From the NCBI GenBank assembly GCA_002256485.1, contig NNSG01000005.1, positions 1 to 64,000 of the forward strand: a DNA stretch of 64,000 bases, written 5' to 3'. The stretch comes from Fidelibacterota bacterium 408169 (GTDB lineage: Bacteria > Fidelibacterota > Marinisomatia > Marinisomatales > TCS55). Made by a program: the position numbers and the translations under genes. The notes below the pieces were generated by a model that saw only the letters and a list, made by a program, of their open reading frames with translations, was not told the DNA's origin and did not search any database. Below, in pieces: positions 1 through 8,958 of the stretch (within the stretch, counting starts at the first letter, position 1; every line of letters begins with the position of its first letter).

Positions 1-2
1 TG

Positions 3-1076
3 TGGGATTTAAATCACACTGATCGATTTTTATCTTACCTTCCGTGGCATCATAGCTTTGGCGGTATATTTGAAAAATTTGCCGCAATCGTCAATGGGGC
101 AGTTTTATCTCTCGAACATGGGTATGGAAAAAACTTGGATATTCTTCTTGAAAATTGGAAGAAAGTAAAACCAACTGTCTTCTTCAGTGTTCCAAGAATT
201 TATCAAGCTATTGCAACTCGCGTCATGCAAGATAAAGAAGTAGAAAAAATAATTTTCCACGATGATTTGAGATTTGTTTTTACTGCCGCTGCCCCTTTAC
301 CAAAAAATATTACCGACCTTTTTGATGATCATGGAATCCCAGTTGTAGAAGGTTGGGGTTTGACTGAAACATCACCTTGTTGCACCATCACTGATCCTAC
401 AATCTCTCGGGGACAAGGCATTGTGGGCAAACCCATTCCCGGTGTTTCTATCCAAATAGCGGATGACGGAGAAATCTTGGTCAAAGGCCCAAATGTTATG
501 ACAGGTTATTTTAATAATCCTGAAGCCACCACCGATGCACTGATAGAAGATGGATGGTTTAAAACGGGTGATGTTGGTGAATACACCGAAACAGGCTTAA
601 AACTTATTTCTCGGAAAGATCGAATTTTTAAATTAATCAATGGTGAAAAAGTCGTTCCAACTGAAGTTGAAAATCTCATTGCAAAAGATTGTGCTTACCT
701 TGCCCATGCTTATCTCCATGGAAGCGGCAAAAATCATCCAGTTCTTTTGGTATTTCCGAATAAAAGTTTATTCTCCCAAAAACCTGACGCATCCCTTCTT
801 TCTGACAATTGTAAATGCCCCGAAGGAATGGATGATTATTTTGATTGCCTGTCAGATTGTTTATTAAAATGGAACGAAACCAACGAAACAAAATTTTCCC
901 GATATAAAAAAGCCATGCTGATTGATTACGAATTGAGTATAGAAAATAACGAATTAACCCCATCCATGAAACTGGCACCCAATGTTGTTGGGAAAGTATT
1001 TAAAGCAGAAATCGAATCTCTCTATAATCCTTCGGAAATGAAACCCGAAGATGTATACATCATTAATATGGATTAA
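3..1076 (+). CDS. AMP-forming acyl-CoA synthetase, 5' end outside window
   Basis: The frame is open from the left edge and the true start lies upstream. The protein activates a carboxylic acid through an acyl-adenylate to its CoA thioester. Visible family motifs are LPWHHSFGG near the edge, the adenylate-binding GWGLTETSP, and the hinge/C-terminal region DGWFKTGD followed by RKDRIFKLINGEKVVP, so both the N-terminal domain end and the C-terminal lid domain are present. Overall it looks like the long-chain (FAA1-like) branch. It lies three bases before the dehydratase gene in what appears to be a benzoyl-CoA operon, so an aromatic acid such as benzoate or 4-hydroxybenzoate is the likely substrate. 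That specificity is inferred from context only. Confidence 0.9.
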   Translation, partial: WDLNHTDRFLSYLPWHHSFGGIFEKFAAIVNGAVLSLEHGYGKNLDILLENWKKVKPTVFFSVPRIYQAIATRVMQDKEVEKIIFHDDLRFVFTAAAPLPKNITDLFDDHGIPVVEGWGLTETSPCCTITDPTISRGQGIVGKPIPGVSIQIADDGEILVKGPNVMTGYFNNPEATTDALIEDGWFKTGDVGEYTETGLKLISRKDRIFKLINGEKVVPTEVENLIAKDCAYLAHAYLHGSGKNHPVLLVFPNKSLFSQKPDASLLSDNCKCPEGMDDYFDCLSDCLLKWNETNETKFSRYKKAMLIDYELSIENNELTPSMKLAPNVVGKVFKAEIESLYNPSEMKPEDVYIINMD

Positions 1077-1079
1077 ATA

Positions 1080-2279
1080 ATGGCACAATTAAAATCTCAA
1101 ATCGCATTAAAAGGATTATTAAAAGATTATTTTACCGGTATGAAAGCACCCATCGCTTGGTGTACCAGTGCCGGTCCTGCGGAAATTCTCCGGGCATTGG
1201 GATTTGAAGTTTATTTTCCTGAAAATCATGGCGCATTACTTGGCGCATCCCGAACGGCAGAAAAATATATTCCCCGAGCCCACCAAGAAGGATATGATGG
1301 TGAAATCTGCTCTTACCTTACAGCTGATATTGGCGCCTGGCTTATGAAGGAAACGCCATTGACAAAAATTTATGGGTTAGAATCTATTCCCACACCTGAT
1401 TTAATTGTTTTTAATACAAATCAATGCAGAGAAGTTGCGGAATGGTTTAATTTTTTCGGACGTGAATATAATTGCCCGGTGGTTGGTATTTTTCCGCCAC
1501 GATACTTGGAAAATATCACACAAGCTGAAATTGACAATGTTGTTTCCCAATTCAAAGAGCTGATAAAAGTAGGTGAAAAAATTATTGGTAAACCATTAGA
1601 CCCAGAGAAATTATCGGAAACAGTCCGGTTGAGTTTTGAAGGATCTCAACTCTGGAAAGAAGTGCTGGAAACAGCCAGTCATTCCCCTTCCCCCCTGACT
1701 TTTTTTGACGGCTGTATTCTAATGGCGCCCATTGTAATACTTCGCGGGACACAACGATGTGTCGATTTTTACAAGGATGCGTTGGCGGAATTAAAAGAAT
1801 TAGTTGCACAAGATGAAGGGGCAATCCCCAATGAAAAAGTACGAATCTATTGGGAAGGGATGCCTGTATGGGGCCGACTTCGTTCGCTTTCAGAATTCTT
1901 TGCAGAAAATCAAACTTCGGTTGTGGCTTCAACTTATTGCAATAGCTGGGTTTTTGATCATTTTGATCCGGATAATCCAATGGAATCCATGGCTTATGCT
2001 TATACACAAATATTTATCAATCGCGGTGAAAACACCAAACTGGAAATGATGAAAGATATAATGGGAAAATTTGAAGTAGATGGTGTTGTTTTCCATGATT
2101 CAAAAACCTGTTTCAACAATGCCAACAGCCGATTCGGCTTACCCAAACGTGTGGAAGAATCAACTGGAATCGATACAATTTCCTTCGATGGTGATTTGGT
2201 GGATTTAAGATTTTTTTCTGAAGGACAGACTCGCACAAAGCTTGAAACATTTATCGAACAACTCAAATACAATAAGTAA
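1080..2279 (+). CDS. 2-hydroxyacyl-CoA dehydratase / benzoyl-CoA reductase catalytic-type subunit
   Basis: This 399-residue protein belongs to the HgdB/BcrB/BcrC family, whose members hold an iron-sulfur cluster that receives one high-potential electron from an ATP-driven activase. Candidate cluster cysteines are C28 (IAWCTSAG), C77 (GEICSYL), C116 and C344 in FHDSKTCFN, which resembles the conserved H-x-S-K/R-x-C block of benzoyl-CoA reductase subunits. Class I benzoyl-CoA reductases normally carry two such paralogous subunits, but only one is visible here; the other may be upstream of the window. The next gene encodes its activase, and Had, Oah and Dch follow, which supports a role in dearomatising benzoyl-CoA. 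A double-cubane-cluster protein or simple dehydratase role remains possible. Confidence 0.8.
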   Translation: MAQLKSQIALKGLLKDYFTGMKAPIAWCTSAGPAEILRALGFEVYFPENHGALLGASRTAEKYIPRAHQEGYDGEICSYLTADIGAWLMKETPLTKIYGLESIPTPDLIVFNTNQCREVAEWFNFFGREYNCPVVGIFPPRYLENITQAEIDNVVSQFKELIKVGEKIIGKPLDPEKLSETVRLSFEGSQLWKEVLETASHSPSPLTFFDGCILMAPIVILRGTQRCVDFYKDALAELKELVAQDEGAIPNEKVRIYWEGMPVWGRLRSLSEFFAENQTSVVASTYCNSWVFDHFDPDNPMESMAYAYTQIFINRGENTKLEMMKDIMGKFEVDGVVFHDSKTCFNNANSRFGLPKRVEESTGIDTISFDGDLVDLRFFSEGQTRTKLETFIEQLKYNK

Positions 2280-2285
2280 AAGATA

Positions 2286-3995
2286 ATGACTCAAAAATTA
2301 AATAATCCGTTAAGAGTTGGAATCATCGGTGCGGGACCTGTTGGCTTAACCTTATCCGCCCACCTTATTGAATCAGGAGCCTTTGTTGTTCTCTGTGATA
2401 TTGATGAACAAAAAATTGATAAAATAAAAAAGGCCGGTATCAAATTATCCCACACCATTCAAAAAGAAATAAACGCCGATCAAGTTTGTTATTCTATAAA
2501 TGAATTGGAAGATTATCCTTTGGATTTGGTCATCATTTCTATCAAAACCACTGCATTACAAATTGTAATTAATCAGTTATCAAAAATTGACGATGGAAAA
2601 ATGTTTGTCATGTGTGCCCAAAATGGCATTGATAATGAACTAATTGCAGCGGAAGCTTTCGGTAAAGAAAGAACATTGCGTATGGTCATTAATTATGCGG
2701 GTGGAATGGAAAATTTGAATACGGTAAATGTTACTTTTTTCAATCCCCCAAATTATGTTGCACCTTTGGCAAAAAGTGGCGAATCAGTCGCAAAATCAAT
2801 CGCTGATCTTCTAAATCATGTGAATCTAAAAACAGACATTTGTAACGCTGCTGAAATACAGAATCATGTCTGGGAGAAGGCAATATTAAATGCTGCCTTA
2901 AGTGGACTGTGTGCTATATCCCATCGTACTATGAAAGAGGTCATGAGTTTTCCAGAAACCGTGGATATGGTCACGGGTATTATTGATGAATCTATTCAAG
3001 TTGCCAAAAAAGAAAATATTGAAATCAAAGATGGGTTTCGCCAAGCATCTATAGAATATCTTACAAAAGCCGGAAATCATAAACCATCTATGCTAATCGA
3101 CATTGAAAATGGTGTAAAAACAGAAATCGATCAATTAAATGGAAAAATTGTAGAGTATGGGAAAAAATTCGGTATTGATACACCTTTAAATCAAGGTGTT
3201 ACTGCATTAATTCATTTGCATGAAAAAAAGAAAATGGGTGTCTATTTTCTCGGAATCGACCTTGGCTCATCTTATACCAAATTTGCTGTGACAGATGATT
3301 CTGGTGGACTTGTGCTGAATAATGTTATTCCTACTTTGAGCAGGAACAAAGGTATGTTCAGAGATCAATTAACAAAAATAAATAAGCAATTTTCAATTAA
3401 ACAAATTTGCACAACCGGATATGGCCGTGATACATTTGATGGCGACCTTAAAAAAACAGAACTTATTTGTGCTTCCGCCGGTGTTTCTGCATTATTCCCT
3501 GAACATAAATGCATTATTGATATTGGCGGTGAAGACATCAAAATAATTGAAAGCGGTCCCGACGGAAAAGTGATCAATTTTTATATGAACGATAAGTGTT
3601 CGGCTGGTACAGGCACATTTATTACTGAAATTGCAGATAAAGCAGAACTGGAAATAGGAGAAATGAGTGATTTAGCGAAATTGTCATCCGGATCAAGTAT
3701 TATCAATAGTTTCTGTACTGTTTTTGCTAAATCAGAAATTCTGGGATGGAAATTTAACAATATTCCTATTGAAGAAATTGCGAAAGGAATATATTTATCT
3801 ATCGTAACGCGAATACGAAAACTCCCAGTTAAAACCCATATCCCAATTATTCTGTGTGGTGGGGTGATTGCTTTTCATCCTTATCTCCAAGAATTATTAT
3901 CAGAAGAATTTGACGTGAACGTTTCAATTGCACCCAACCCCCAATACATGGTTGCATTGGGAGCATCCATTTTGGCAATGAAAAATGAAGCGTAA
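2286..3995 (+). CDS. Fusion: ketopantoate-reductase-like domain + benzoyl-CoA reductase/dehydratase ATPase activase
   Basis: Residues 1 to about 313 form a complete ketopantoate reductase (ApbA/PanE)-like unit: GIIGAGPVG nucleotide fold (13-21), K87, K198 in VWEKAILNA, and the TEIDQLNG block near 279-286. Residues 317-569 form a complete ASKHA ATPase of the BcrA/BcrD/HgdC type: phosphate loop GIDLGSSYTK (323-332), IDIGGEDIK, and the two cysteines expected to hold the bridging [4Fe-4S] cluster, C438 (DKCSAGTGTF) and C477 (SFCTVFAKSE). The activase half couples ATP hydrolysis to electron delivery to the neighbouring dehydratase-type subunit. The junction is only KKKMGVYFLG, and an internal ATG at 3234 would start a normal stand-alone activase. 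The A-rich junction leaves a sequencing indel possible. The role of the reductase half is unknown. Confidence 0.85.
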   Translation: MTQKLNNPLRVGIIGAGPVGLTLSAHLIESGAFVVLCDIDEQKIDKIKKAGIKLSHTIQKEINADQVCYSINELEDYPLDLVIISIKTTALQIVINQLSKIDDGKMFVMCAQNGIDNELIAAEAFGKERTLRMVINYAGGMENLNTVNVTFFNPPNYVAPLAKSGESVAKSIADLLNHVNLKTDICNAAEIQNHVWEKAILNAALSGLCAISHRTMKEVMSFPETVDMVTGIIDESIQVAKKENIEIKDGFRQASIEYLTKAGNHKPSMLIDIENGVKTEIDQLNGKIVEYGKKFGIDTPLNQGVTALIHLHEKKKMGVYFLGIDLGSSYTKFAVTDDSGGLVLNNVIPTLSRNKGMFRDQLTKINKQFSIKQICTTGYGRDTFDGDLKKTELICASAGVSALFPEHKCIIDIGGEDIKIIESGPDGKVINFYMNDKCSAGTGTFITEIADKAELEIGEMSDLAKLSSGSSIINSFCTVFAKSEILGWKFNNIPIEEIAKGIYLSIVTRIRKLPVKTHIPIILCGGVIAFHPYLQELLSEEFDVNVSIAPNPQYMVALGASILAMKNEA

Positions 3996-4021
3996 AACCA
4001 TAATTAAGGACTCACTCATTA

Positions 4022-5092
4022 ATGACTAAAATATTTACATGGCAAATGGTTGAAAAAGATCGGCCATTTGAATTAGGCGAAAAATCTCTTCCATTTTTGA
4101 ATGAAGGCGAAGCACTCGTAAAAATTTCAGGTTGCGGTGTATGCCATACAGATTTGAGTTTCTGGCATTATGGCATCCCGACTCGTCATGAGCTGCCCTT
4201 GGTATTAGGACATGAAATTAGTGGAGTGGTTATTGACGGGCCAGCAGATTTAATAGGAAAATCAGTCATCATTCCGGCAGTGATGCCTTGCGGTAAATGT
4301 GATTTATGTCAATCTGGAAGGAGCAATATTTGCCAAAAACAGCAAATGCCCGGCAATGATTTTCATGGTGGATTTGCCAGTCATGTTGTAACACCGTCCC
4401 AATATTTAGCGGAAGTCCCTGAAAGTGCTTTGGCTCAACATGAATTATGGGAATTGGCTGTTATTGCTGATGCTGTATCTACCCCCTACCAAGTCATGGT
4501 AAAAAGCCAAATCCAAGAAGGTGATTTTTCTGTCATAGTCGGTGTCGGTGGTGTGGGGATTTATGGCGCTCAACTTGCAAAAATTTTTGGTGGCAATGTA
4601 CTGGCATTAGATATTTCACAGGATAAATTAGACCAACTTGAACAGGTGGGCATAAATGAAACATTAAATATTTCCGGGATGGATATACGGGAAATAAAAA
4701 AAGCTGTTAAAGAAAAGTGCAAAGAATTGGGCGCGCCATCCAATCGTTGGAAAATCTATGAAATGTCCGGTACCAAACCAGGACAAGAATTGGCTTATGC
4801 GCTCATGGGAATTGCATCAACCCTTTCCATCGTTGGATTCACTATGGACAAATTGGACGTTCGATTAAGTAATCTCATGGCATTTGATGCAAATATTATT
4901 GGTACATGGGGATGTAAGCCGGAATTATACGCCGATGTTTTGCGATTGGTGTCTGAAAATAAATTAATAATAAAACCATTTACTGAATCGTTTCCCATGT
5001 CGGAAATCAACACCGTATTTAAAGATACATTAGACCATAAATTGAAAAAGCGTTCGGTCATGATACCGGATTTTAAACATATTGGAGAATAA
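4022..5092 (+). CDS. had: 6-hydroxycyclohex-1-ene-1-carbonyl-CoA dehydrogenase
   Basis: A 356-residue zinc-dependent medium-chain dehydrogenase. The catalytic zinc region is CGVCHTDLSFWHYG (C38, C41, H42) followed by LGHEISG. The structural zinc site CGKCDLCQSGRSNIC is intact, as is the nucleotide fold VGVGGVGIYGAQLA. Had oxidises the 6-hydroxy product of Dch to 6-oxocyclohex-1-ene-1-carbonyl-CoA with NAD+. The length and the HTDLSFWH block fit Had better than generic alcohol dehydrogenases, and the gene sits one base before oah, with dch next. The specific assignment rests on this three-gene context plus family resemblance. Confidence 0.87.
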   Translation: MTKIFTWQMVEKDRPFELGEKSLPFLNEGEALVKISGCGVCHTDLSFWHYGIPTRHELPLVLGHEISGVVIDGPADLIGKSVIIPAVMPCGKCDLCQSGRSNICQKQQMPGNDFHGGFASHVVTPSQYLAEVPESALAQHELWELAVIADAVSTPYQVMVKSQIQEGDFSVIVGVGGVGIYGAQLAKIFGGNVLALDISQDKLDQLEQVGINETLNISGMDIREIKKAVKEKCKELGAPSNRWKIYEMSGTKPGQELAYALMGIASTLSIVGFTMDKLDVRLSNLMAFDANIIGTWGCKPELYADVLRLVSENKLIIKPFTESFPMSEINTVFKDTLDHKLKKRSVMIPDFKHIGE

Positions 5093-5093
5093 C

Positions 5094-6179
5094 ATGAATA
5101 CAACACTCGTCAATCACAATTTAACTGATATTGATTATACAGAAATAATCTATGAATTACGCCCTTGTCTGGATGCTGACGGCAATCCAGTTGAAGGACT
5201 CAACAACGCTTGGATTTTTCTAAACAATCCCAAACAATATAACTCGTATACAACAGCCGCTGTCAAAGAAATTATTTTTGCATTTCGTGAAGCATCCAAT
5301 GACCGTAGTGTTGTGTCGGTCATCTTTTCTGCCGTGGGGGATAAAGCATTTTGTACTGGGGGGAATACAAAAGAATATGCCGAGTATTATTCCGGTAAGC
5401 CCATGGAATACAAACAATATATGCGTCTATTTAACGATATGATAACATCCATTCTCCATTGCGACAAACCTGTAATCTGTCGAGTGAATGGTATGCGGAT
5501 TGCTGGTGGGCAGGAAATCGGAATGGCATGCGATTTTACCGTTTCCAGTGATTTGGCAGTTTTTGGACAAGCCGGACCCAAACATGGAAGTGCCCCAGAT
5601 GGTGGTAGTACAGATTTTCTACATCTTTACGTGGGAATTGAACGCGCCATGCAAAGTGGCGTTCTATGCGAAATGTGGACCGCATATGAAGCAAAGAATT
5701 TTGGATTAATTACTGAAGTTGTCCCTGTATTAAAAGTGGATGGTGAAGTGGTACGTAATCCGCTGATTGTAACAGACAAATGGGTGGATAATTCTGGTGA
5801 TATTGTATATGGCTTGAAAAAAACAGGTGATGATTTCAAATCTGGAAAAACACAATTAATGAATGGTGAAATTGATTTGAGTCCGCTTGATGACGCTGTG
5901 AATGCATTGGCAACCAAAATGATGTATTTGATGCCTGAATGCACCAGCAAAACATTGAATAGCCTTCGGAAAAAGAAACTGGAGCATTGGGATCAAAATA
6001 GTCAAACCAATCGTGATTGGTTGGCGCAAAATATGGTTACAGAAGCTCGAGCAGGATTCAGAGCGTTCAACGAAGGTCCTAAAGGGAATCGGGAAGTTGA
6101 CTTCATTAAACTGCGCCTAATGTTGGCTGAAGGACATCCGTGGGATGACGAATTGGTAGATGCGATTTTACCCAAATAA
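5094..6179 (+). CDS. oah: 6-oxocyclohex-1-ene-1-carbonyl-CoA hydrolase (BamA/Oah)
   Basis: A crotonase-fold enzyme of about 361 residues that adds two waters to the dienoyl-derived oxo-ring and hydrolytically opens it to 3-hydroxypimeloyl-CoA, the diagnostic step of anaerobic benzoyl-CoA degradation. Diagnostic stretches are LNNPKQYNSYTT, AFCTGGNTKEYAEYY, RIAGGQEIGMACDFTVSS and GPKHGSAPDGGSTDFL. The length fits Oah (about 375) and exceeds ordinary enoyl-CoA hydratases (about 260). ATG at 5094 is preferred over an in-frame TTG at 5082 because GGAG lies just before it; this leaves one base after the had stop. Assignment is strong because the BamA-type motifs are distinctive. Confidence 0.93.
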   Translation: MNTTLVNHNLTDIDYTEIIYELRPCLDADGNPVEGLNNAWIFLNNPKQYNSYTTAAVKEIIFAFREASNDRSVVSVIFSAVGDKAFCTGGNTKEYAEYYSGKPMEYKQYMRLFNDMITSILHCDKPVICRVNGMRIAGGQEIGMACDFTVSSDLAVFGQAGPKHGSAPDGGSTDFLHLYVGIERAMQSGVLCEMWTAYEAKNFGLITEVVPVLKVDGEVVRNPLIVTDKWVDNSGDIVYGLKKTGDDFKSGKTQLMNGEIDLSPLDDAVNALATKMMYLMPECTSKTLNSLRKKKLEHWDQNSQTNRDWLAQNMVTEARAGFRAFNEGPKGNREVDFIKLRLMLAEGHPWDDELVDAILPK

Positions 6180-6219
6180 AAACTGGAATAATGGATTGCT
6201 GGATTTATGGGAAAAAGAA

Positions 6220-6248
6220 CTTTGCGAAAGTTTCAAACTTCTGCAAAG
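6220..6248 (+). promoter_or_regulatory. Hairpin between oah and dch
   Basis: CTTTGCGAAAGTTT and AAACTTCTGCAAAG can pair over about 13 of 14 positions around a single C. It sits in the only sizeable gap (93 bases) inside the early operon. No T-run follows, so an RNA-processing or stability element between oah and dch is more likely than a terminator. Functional role is inference. Confidence 0.4.
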
Positions 6249-6272
6249 CTAAAAAGGTTATGAAAAAAATAA

Positions 6273-7040
6273 ATGAGTAAAATAATTAGAGAAGAACACT
6301 TTGATGGTCGGGTAATTCGTCTCGTTTTAAATGCACCAAAAGCAAATGTATTAAATGCTACAATGATGTGTGAAATACAGTCTGAATTTGAAAATCTCAA
6401 CAAAGATGTAAAGTGTATTCAATTTATTGGTTCTGGGGATCATTTCAGTTTCGGTGCTTCTGTCCCTGAACATACGAAAGAAAATGCACCAGAAATGTTG
6501 AGACAGTTTCATGGACTCTTCAAATCAATGATAGAACTATCTATTCCCACCATGGTTTTGGTCTCCGGACAATGTTTGGGTGGGGGGATGGAATTGGCCA
6601 TATTCTGTAATTTCCTTTTTTTGGATGAATCAACTCGCATGGGGCAACCAGAAATAAACCTTGGTGTTTTTGCACCACCGGCTTCCCTTATTCTGCCAAT
6701 GAAAGTAGGCCAAACAAAATCAGATGATTTACTTCTTTCTGGAAGAAGCATGAAACCAAATGAAATAATGTCATCTGGATTAGGGACCAAATTATTTGAC
6801 GATGATCAACGCATGATTGAAGGCGCAAATGCTTGGATCGAAAATTTTATTCTGCCTAAAAGTGCATCTTCCCTGCGAATAGCCAATCGTGTTGCGCGTT
6901 TGAAGTTTAATAAAACACTTTCAGAGAATTTGGACAAACTGGCTGAAATATATACAAATGAACTCATGGAAACACATGATGCCAATGAAGGGATTACTTC
7001 TTTCCTTGAAAAAAGAAATCCGCAATGGAAAAACAATTAA
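6273..7040 (+). CDS. dch: Cyclohexa-1,5-diene-1-carbonyl-CoA hydratase
   Basis: A 255-residue crotonase-family enzyme that hydrates the dienoyl-CoA made by benzoyl-CoA reductase to the 6-hydroxy-ene-carbonyl-CoA used by Had. Dch-like signatures are NAPKANVLNATMM, HFSFGASVPEHTKENAPEML, the oxyanion-hole region GQCLGGGMELA, and MGQPEINLGVFAPPAS. These differ from ordinary enoyl-CoA hydratases and match the Dch subfamily as I know it. It follows oah after a 93-base gap containing a hairpin and precedes the SDR gene by 13 bases. Together with had and oah it completes the ring-opening trio. Confidence 0.9.
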   Translation: MSKIIREEHFDGRVIRLVLNAPKANVLNATMMCEIQSEFENLNKDVKCIQFIGSGDHFSFGASVPEHTKENAPEMLRQFHGLFKSMIELSIPTMVLVSGQCLGGGMELAIFCNFLFLDESTRMGQPEINLGVFAPPASLILPMKVGQTKSDDLLLSGRSMKPNEIMSSGLGTKLFDDDQRMIEGANAWIENFILPKSASSLRIANRVARLKFNKTLSENLDKLAEIYTNELMETHDANEGITSFLEKRNPQWKNN

Positions 7041-7053
7041 TAGGATATAATAA

Positions 7054-7803
7054 ATGAATAAAACACTTGAAGGAAAAATAGCATTAGTTACAGGCGGAAG
7101 TTCGGGTATAGGGACAGCAATTGTCAAAAGTTTTGCCCAAGCGGGAGCCCATGTCGCTTTTACTTATCACAGCAATAAAACAGGAGCTGAATCTGTCCTT
7201 TCAGAAATAGAAGCTATGGGTGTGAAAGGTGCTTATTATCAGGCGGATATGGCAGATTTTGAGAAAGCGCAAAATGTAGTCGATCAAGTCATAGAACAAT
7301 TTGACACCTTGGATATTTTGGTTAATAATGCTGGAGCGAATCAGGACAAGGTTGTATGGAAAATGACGGAATCTATGTGGGATGAAGTAATAGATACTGA
7401 CTTGAAAGGTGTTTTTAATTATATCCGTGCCGCATCTCCAATTTTTAGGGGAAAAAAGTATGGTCGCATTATTACTGTTTCTTCCATCAATGCGCTACGG
7501 GGAAAATTTGGACAGTCAAATTATGCAGCCGCTAAAGCAGGCGTAATTGGCTTATCCAAAAGTGTAGCCAAGGAATTGGGCCGTTCGAACGTAACCGTGA
7601 ATGTTGTTTGCCCTGGACTTATTGCCACAAAAATGATCCAAAGTATGCCAGACGATTTTAAGGAAAAAGCCATTGAAGAAATTGTACTTGGTCGTATAGG
7701 GACACCCGAAGATGTTGCTGAAGTTATCACATTTTTATCTGGAAATGGTGCGCAACATGTAACAGGTGAAGTAATTAAAGTAGATGGGGGTCAGTACATA
7801 TAA
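7054..7803 (+). CDS. SDR-family 3-hydroxyacyl-CoA dehydrogenase (FabG-like)
   Basis: A 249-residue short-chain dehydrogenase with the cofactor motif TGGSSGIG near residue 14, NNAG, the catalytic serine in VSSINALRGK, the YAAAK catalytic pair, and the C-terminal VTGEVIKVDGGQYI of FabG-like enzymes. Annotated generically it would be 3-oxoacyl-ACP reductase. Its place between dch and a thiolase, with its stop overlapping the thiolase start by one base, suggests oxidation of 3-hydroxypimeloyl-CoA to the 3-oxo form after ring opening. No fatty-acid synthesis genes are nearby. The fold is certain; the substrate is inference. Confidence 0.85.
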   Translation: MNKTLEGKIALVTGGSSGIGTAIVKSFAQAGAHVAFTYHSNKTGAESVLSEIEAMGVKGAYYQADMADFEKAQNVVDQVIEQFDTLDILVNNAGANQDKVVWKMTESMWDEVIDTDLKGVFNYIRAASPIFRGKKYGRIITVSSINALRGKFGQSNYAAAKAGVIGLSKSVAKELGRSNVTVNVVCPGLIATKMIQSMPDDFKEKAIEEIVLGRIGTPEDVAEVITFLSGNGAQHVTGEVIKVDGGQYI

Positions 7804-8948
7804 TGGAAAAAGTATATTTAATTGATGGGTGTCGATCCGCTATTGGCAGGGGTCATCCTGAAAAAGGTTTATACAGTAATCTTCGTGCGGATGAATTATC
7901 TGTCCAAGTTTTACAAGCATTAATTGAACGCACAGGACTCGACCCAAATAAGATTGATGACTTTTATCTTGGTTGTGTAGGTCAACATTTAGAACAAGGA
8001 AAAAATTTAGCTCGATTGATACTCCTTCTCGCTGGATTACCAGACACCATTCCCGGAGCAACCGTAAACCGTTTATGCGGCTCGAGTTTGAGTGCGCTTC
8101 AAATGGCAACAGACAGTATAAAATCTGGGAATAATAGTCAAATGCTCGTAGGCGGCGTTGAACATCTTGGGCATGTACCCATGACAGCAGCATTGGATTA
8201 TAATCCAAAACTTTTTGATGGATTTGATTTGCAATGGACAAATATGGGACTTACGGCAGAAAAATTATCTGAAGAATTTCAGATTGACCGAAAAGCTCAA
8301 GACGAATTCACTATTGAATCCAATAGAAGATATTTTGCTGCAAAAGAAAACGGATTTTTTTCCAATGAAATCATTCCCGTGAATCTACATGAAGGCCAGA
8401 CAGTTTCAGATGATCAAGAGCCCCGTTTATCTACTCTTGAAAAATTGGGTGAACTGCGAACCGTCTTTAAAGAAGATGGAACAATCTCCGCTGCCAATAG
8501 CTCTGGGATTTCTGACGGCGCTTGCATGGCGTGGGTTGGAAATCAGTCAACTATAGGAACATTGGACATAGACCCATTAGTCGAAATCCAATCAACAGTA
8601 AATATTGGACTTAACCCTGAATCCATGGGGCTGGGACCTGTATATGCCATCCGGAAGTTGTTAGATAAAACCGGCCTTTCCATGGAAGAAATTGATTTGT
8701 TTGAAATTAATGAAGCATTTGCGGTTCAGGTATTGGCCTGCCAACAAGAATTAGGTATTCCTTATGAAAAACTCAACATTCATGGTGGCGCTGTTTCCTT
8801 GGGCCATCCTTTGGGTATGTCCGGACTTCGGATTGCTGTTACACTGGCACACAGTATGAAGAAAAATAATTCTCAATATGGAATCGTTTCTCTATGTGTT
8901 GGGCACGGACAAGGCGTGGCCATGTTGTTAAAACGAAATTCTAAATAA
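7803..8948 (+). CDS. Thiolase (acetyl-CoA acyltransferase)
   Basis: A 381-residue thiolase. The nucleophilic cysteine is C92 in VNRLCGSSLSALQMA, the catalytic histidine lies in GGAVSLGHPLGMSG, and the second cysteine in SLCVGHGQG. It cleaves 3-oxoacyl-CoA with CoA to release acetyl-CoA. The ATG overlaps the SDR stop (TAATG), so the two are probably translationally coupled and catalyse successive beta-oxidation steps on the C7 dicarboxyl-CoA, giving glutaryl-CoA plus acetyl-CoA. It is slightly shorter than the usual 390-400 residues, but all motifs are present. Substrate is inferred from operon position. Confidence 0.93.
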   Translation: MEKVYLIDGCRSAIGRGHPEKGLYSNLRADELSVQVLQALIERTGLDPNKIDDFYLGCVGQHLEQGKNLARLILLLAGLPDTIPGATVNRLCGSSLSALQMATDSIKSGNNSQMLVGGVEHLGHVPMTAALDYNPKLFDGFDLQWTNMGLTAEKLSEEFQIDRKAQDEFTIESNRRYFAAKENGFFSNEIIPVNLHEGQTVSDDQEPRLSTLEKLGELRTVFKEDGTISAANSSGISDGACMAWVGNQSTIGTLDIDPLVEIQSTVNIGLNPESMGLGPVYAIRKLLDKTGLSMEEIDLFEINEAFAVQVLACQQELGIPYEKLNIHGGAVSLGHPLGMSGLRIAVTLAHSMKKNNSQYGIVSLCVGHGQGVAMLLKRNSK

Positions 8949-8958
8949 TCACCACTTC

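Noticed and set aside
960-990. Sigma-54 promoter-like TGGCAC near the end of the acyl-CoA ligase gene.
   Set aside because: Spacing to a GC element is wrong and it lies inside coding sequence; rpoN in the window is no evidence for it.
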